A stretch of DNA of 64,000 nucleotides from Perognathus longimembris pacificus (Eukaryota; Chordata; Mammalia; Rodentia; Heteromyidae), in assembly GCF_023159225.1 (NCBI RefSeq), contig NC_063181.1:7089606-7153605 (forward strand). The letters run 5' to 3'. The notes under the pieces are model-generated. The model had not been told where the DNA came from. It made no database searches and saw only the letters and a program-made list of their open reading frames with translations. Below are positions 61,451 through 64,000 of this stretch, piece after piece (position 1 is the stretch's first letter; each line of letters opens with the position of its first letter). The position numbers were made by a program, and so were the translations under genes.

Positions 61451-63700
61451 AATATTGCTGATAGGCGAGTACTTTTTATACTAAAAAATGGAAAAAAAAA
61501 TTGAAAAATAGGCAAAGGTCATAAATGAATGACTAGTCTGTACAAACTAAAAGAGATGCAAAGCTTCCAAAAATGTGCAAGTGTTAGTTTGTTATAAATC
61601 GATAACAGTGAATCAGAATATTATGTTTTGCCACCTTTTAAACTGGAAGAAGCAAGCAGCTAACCTTCTTTGCTGTCATTAACTTAGAGAAAGAGACAGT
61701 CTTTTCTATGAACAAGTATTACTTTTTATAAGATTCTTTAGTTAGTAAATATTATGAGTCTTGAAAATCTACACTTTGTCCTGACAATTTGCTTTTAGCA
61801 ATTTTATGATATGCGTTTTTGAGGCTTCTTTAAGACCAGTCTTGACTCTGAAGGATCTTTTTGTGTTTTAAACAATTTTCAAAATGTTGACTCCAATAAA
61901 GCTTTAAAGCAGCAGAATGTGGAATTTTAAATGTGCTAATGTACACTGTAAATCAAAAGTTCTTATATAAATCTTTGCAAGGGTTTAGATTAGCATCAAT
62001 ATGTTTTGAGAGATAGATTTTAATGACACTATTATGGAAATATGAAACAGGTGTATTTTGGCAATAACATCGAATAATGTAGAAAACATAGTCAGTATTG
62101 TAAATGTCAAAGAATAGATAATATTTAAGCAATTCCCATGACATCCGCTTAATTGAATACTGTAACAATAATGTACGCCTTAGAAAAATAATTAACACAA
62201 AATACTCATGATGTTCTGCAATGTGGAAAATCAGACCATGACACTCCATGCCTGGAATGAGGTACACTTTGGAATATTCCCATGTGTTCTAGACTTATGT
62301 GAAGGAGAGTTCTCAAAATGTTAATAGGTTAATAGGTTAATAGGTGACTAATTTCCTACCTTGTTTTTTTTTTTCTGTAATGATCACAGATAACCTCTAT
62401 TGTAAGATGTTGTTTTGACAAGTTATTGCACATGAGTTGTCTCCTATATTTTCATGAATTATTGCTAAATATGCCTCCTTCCTTCTCTTTATTTATTGCT
62501 CTTCTGGTTTTTGCTTGTTTGTTTGTGGCCTCCGTTGAGTTCTGGTATATTTCCAAAGGTTTTGGTCATGAGCTCAGTAATTAGTCTATGAAAATGCTCT
62601 CATTCTTTCAAGGTGATATTTAATATGTGGATTTTAAGTCAGACTTTATCTTTGGTGCAGAAAACAATATGCTTTTAAAGCATCTGTTGCACTTTAAAAT
62701 GTACATTCAGATGCTATCTTTCCCATTAATTATTAACCCCATAAGTGGCGTATGCTATGTGGAATTTGAACACTTCCTGGTGCTGAGGACATTAGGTCAT
62801 ATGACTGACGGGCCAATGTGAGGTTTGACAGTTGAGCAAAATGAATACCATTTGTTTCTGCTTGATGGGAAGTGTGGACCCTGCCCTGCAGATCTCTGGA
62901 GGAGATCTGAGTTCCGCTCACGCTTGTAAAAAGCCTGCCTTCCTGGCTTGTGTTCTTCTCTGCCAGCTCCCTAGCCCTCACCCTTGTCTTGCTCAGACTG
63001 TCTCTAGCCACTTGCCTCTTAAACCCTTTCCACCGTCTTTGTCTTCTCCACAGGTCACATTTTCCATTATGACTACAAATCATTTCCCTGGGTTCTCTGA
63101 AACTCTGGAAATCAACCTCATGAGTCTCTGTCCTCCCATCTTAGCCACAAACGATGGACAGATGACATACTAGTAAGAACTTTCTAGAAAATTGTGGGAT
63201 CTGCCCATATGTAGCAGCATCCGGGCTGTGTCTCATTCCCTAAGACTCCTGGGTCACGGGGCAGGCTGCCTCTCTTCCTTCCTGAGCAACAGACCATTCC
63301 TTGCCATTTGGATTTGTTGAGGTCTTTAGATTCAGTGTCAGGAAAGAGGAGGCAGTAGCCTGAAAGAACAGTGAGCCTAAAGAGATAGAAGAGAGACACA
63401 GCAGGGACAACTTTTGGACATGGCTGTTGTGTGATAGCTCATTTAATTGGTAATGGGGCATCAAGACAAAGGATCCAGGAACATGGGGGTGCAGCAACAT
63501 GGTAGAGCCTACACTTCTGCTTAGTGTGCCCAGGGTCCTGGGCTCCATCTCCAACACGCCCCACATCTTCAAACCAATCCAAACAAGCAGCCAACAATGA
63601 GGAAAACCCTGAGACACACTTCTTTATCAATACCAACAGTAAAGCTCCTTGTGGCCTAAGTCAATTAGTGGGTTCTTATTATCTTCATCATTTTTCCCCC
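61451..63700. other. Intergenic DNA, no gene
   Basis: AT-rich. Includes three tandem TTAATAGG units at about 62322-62345. No gene-like pattern. Confidence 0.4.
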
Positions 63701-63754
63701 TCATATATATGTATGTATATATCCACACATATATACATATGTATATATATAGTC

Positions 63755-63963
63755 ATCTGTGGGGCTTGAACTCAGGGTCTGGGCGCAGTCCATGAGCCTC
63801 TTTGTGGTCAAGGCTAGTGTTCCTCCACTTGAGCTACGGCACCACTTCTGGTTTTTGAGTGGTTAATTGGAAATGAGTCTCATAGAGACTTTTGTAACTG
63901 GGCTGGCTTCAAATGGCAATCCTCAGATCTCAGCCTACTGAGTAGCTAGAATTACAGGTGGCT

Positions 63964-63964
<1 letters not shown>
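63755..63964 (-). repeat. B1-Geo dimeric SINE
   Basis: Antisense: Geo half (GGGCTTGAACTCAGGGTCTG), TTGGAAATGAGTCTCATAGA linker, B1-like half (CTCAGCCTACTGAGTAGCTA). Confidence 0.7.

Positions 63965-63965
<1 letters not shown>

Positions 63966-64000
<35 letters not shown>
63966..64000. repeat. (CA)n microsatellite, cut by the window edge
   Basis: CA units continue to the last base. Confidence 0.97.

Noticed and set aside
61171..61452. A 93-codon frame and similar ones across SINEs (19928, 20310, 51695, 57096)
   Set aside because: They are translations of IDL-Geo copies and share the same peptide pattern because the repeat is the same.
24000..64000. A further protein-coding gene upstream of NEFM
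   Set aside because: All frames are short, lack plausible splice-bounded homology to any family I know, and many lie on repeats. In other mammals the next genes on this side are ADAM-family genes, which are not visible here.

Overview
The window is mammalian nuclear DNA from the neurofilament locus, almost certainly from a rodent. The first 23 kb hold two neurofilament genes facing each other tail to tail: the 3' part of NEFL (light subunit) on the + strand, entering from the left edge, and a complete NEFM (medium subunit) on the - strand. The order and convergent orientation match those known for the NEFM-NEFL pair in other mammals. The encoded proteins are very close to their mouse and human counterparts, and the reconstructed NEFL would be 543 residues, the mouse length.

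The repeats point to the taxon. At least eight copies belong to a dimeric SINE with an ID-like, tRNA-Ala-derived left half and a distinctive right half. This structure fits IDL-Geo, a family described as restricted to Geomyoidea (kangaroo rats, pocket mice, pocket gophers). Many copies have intact target-site duplications and are therefore young. I infer a geomyoid rodent; the species is not resolved.

Layout: 1-4.9 kb is NEFL (coding exons 1-4, exon 1 truncated by the window edge, and a ~1.6 kb 3' UTR). 4.9-17.5 kb is the intergenic gap, with old L2, ID and B1-type repeats. 17.5-23.1 kb is NEFM (3' UTR, three coding exons, two introns, TATA promoter, CpG island). 23.1-24.1 kb is the GC-rich NEFM upstream region, which contains a near-consensus REST/RE1 site. 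24-64 kb has no recognisable gene. It holds SINEs, L1 and L2 fragments, MIRs, two MaLR-type LTR remnants, and many long CA/TG, TA and CT microsatellites.

The two genes work together: NEFL and NEFM co-assemble, with NEFH, into the intermediate filaments of neuronal axons. Their coding exon 2 has the same length (125 bp) and the same phases, as expected of ancient tandem duplicates. I found no sign of a new multi-gene system. The more interesting signals are regulatory or repeat-derived: the RE1 upstream of NEFM, a second RE1-like site inside an L2, an inverted SINE pair inside NEFM intron 2, and shuffling of one SINE 3' module onto two unrelated 5' modules.
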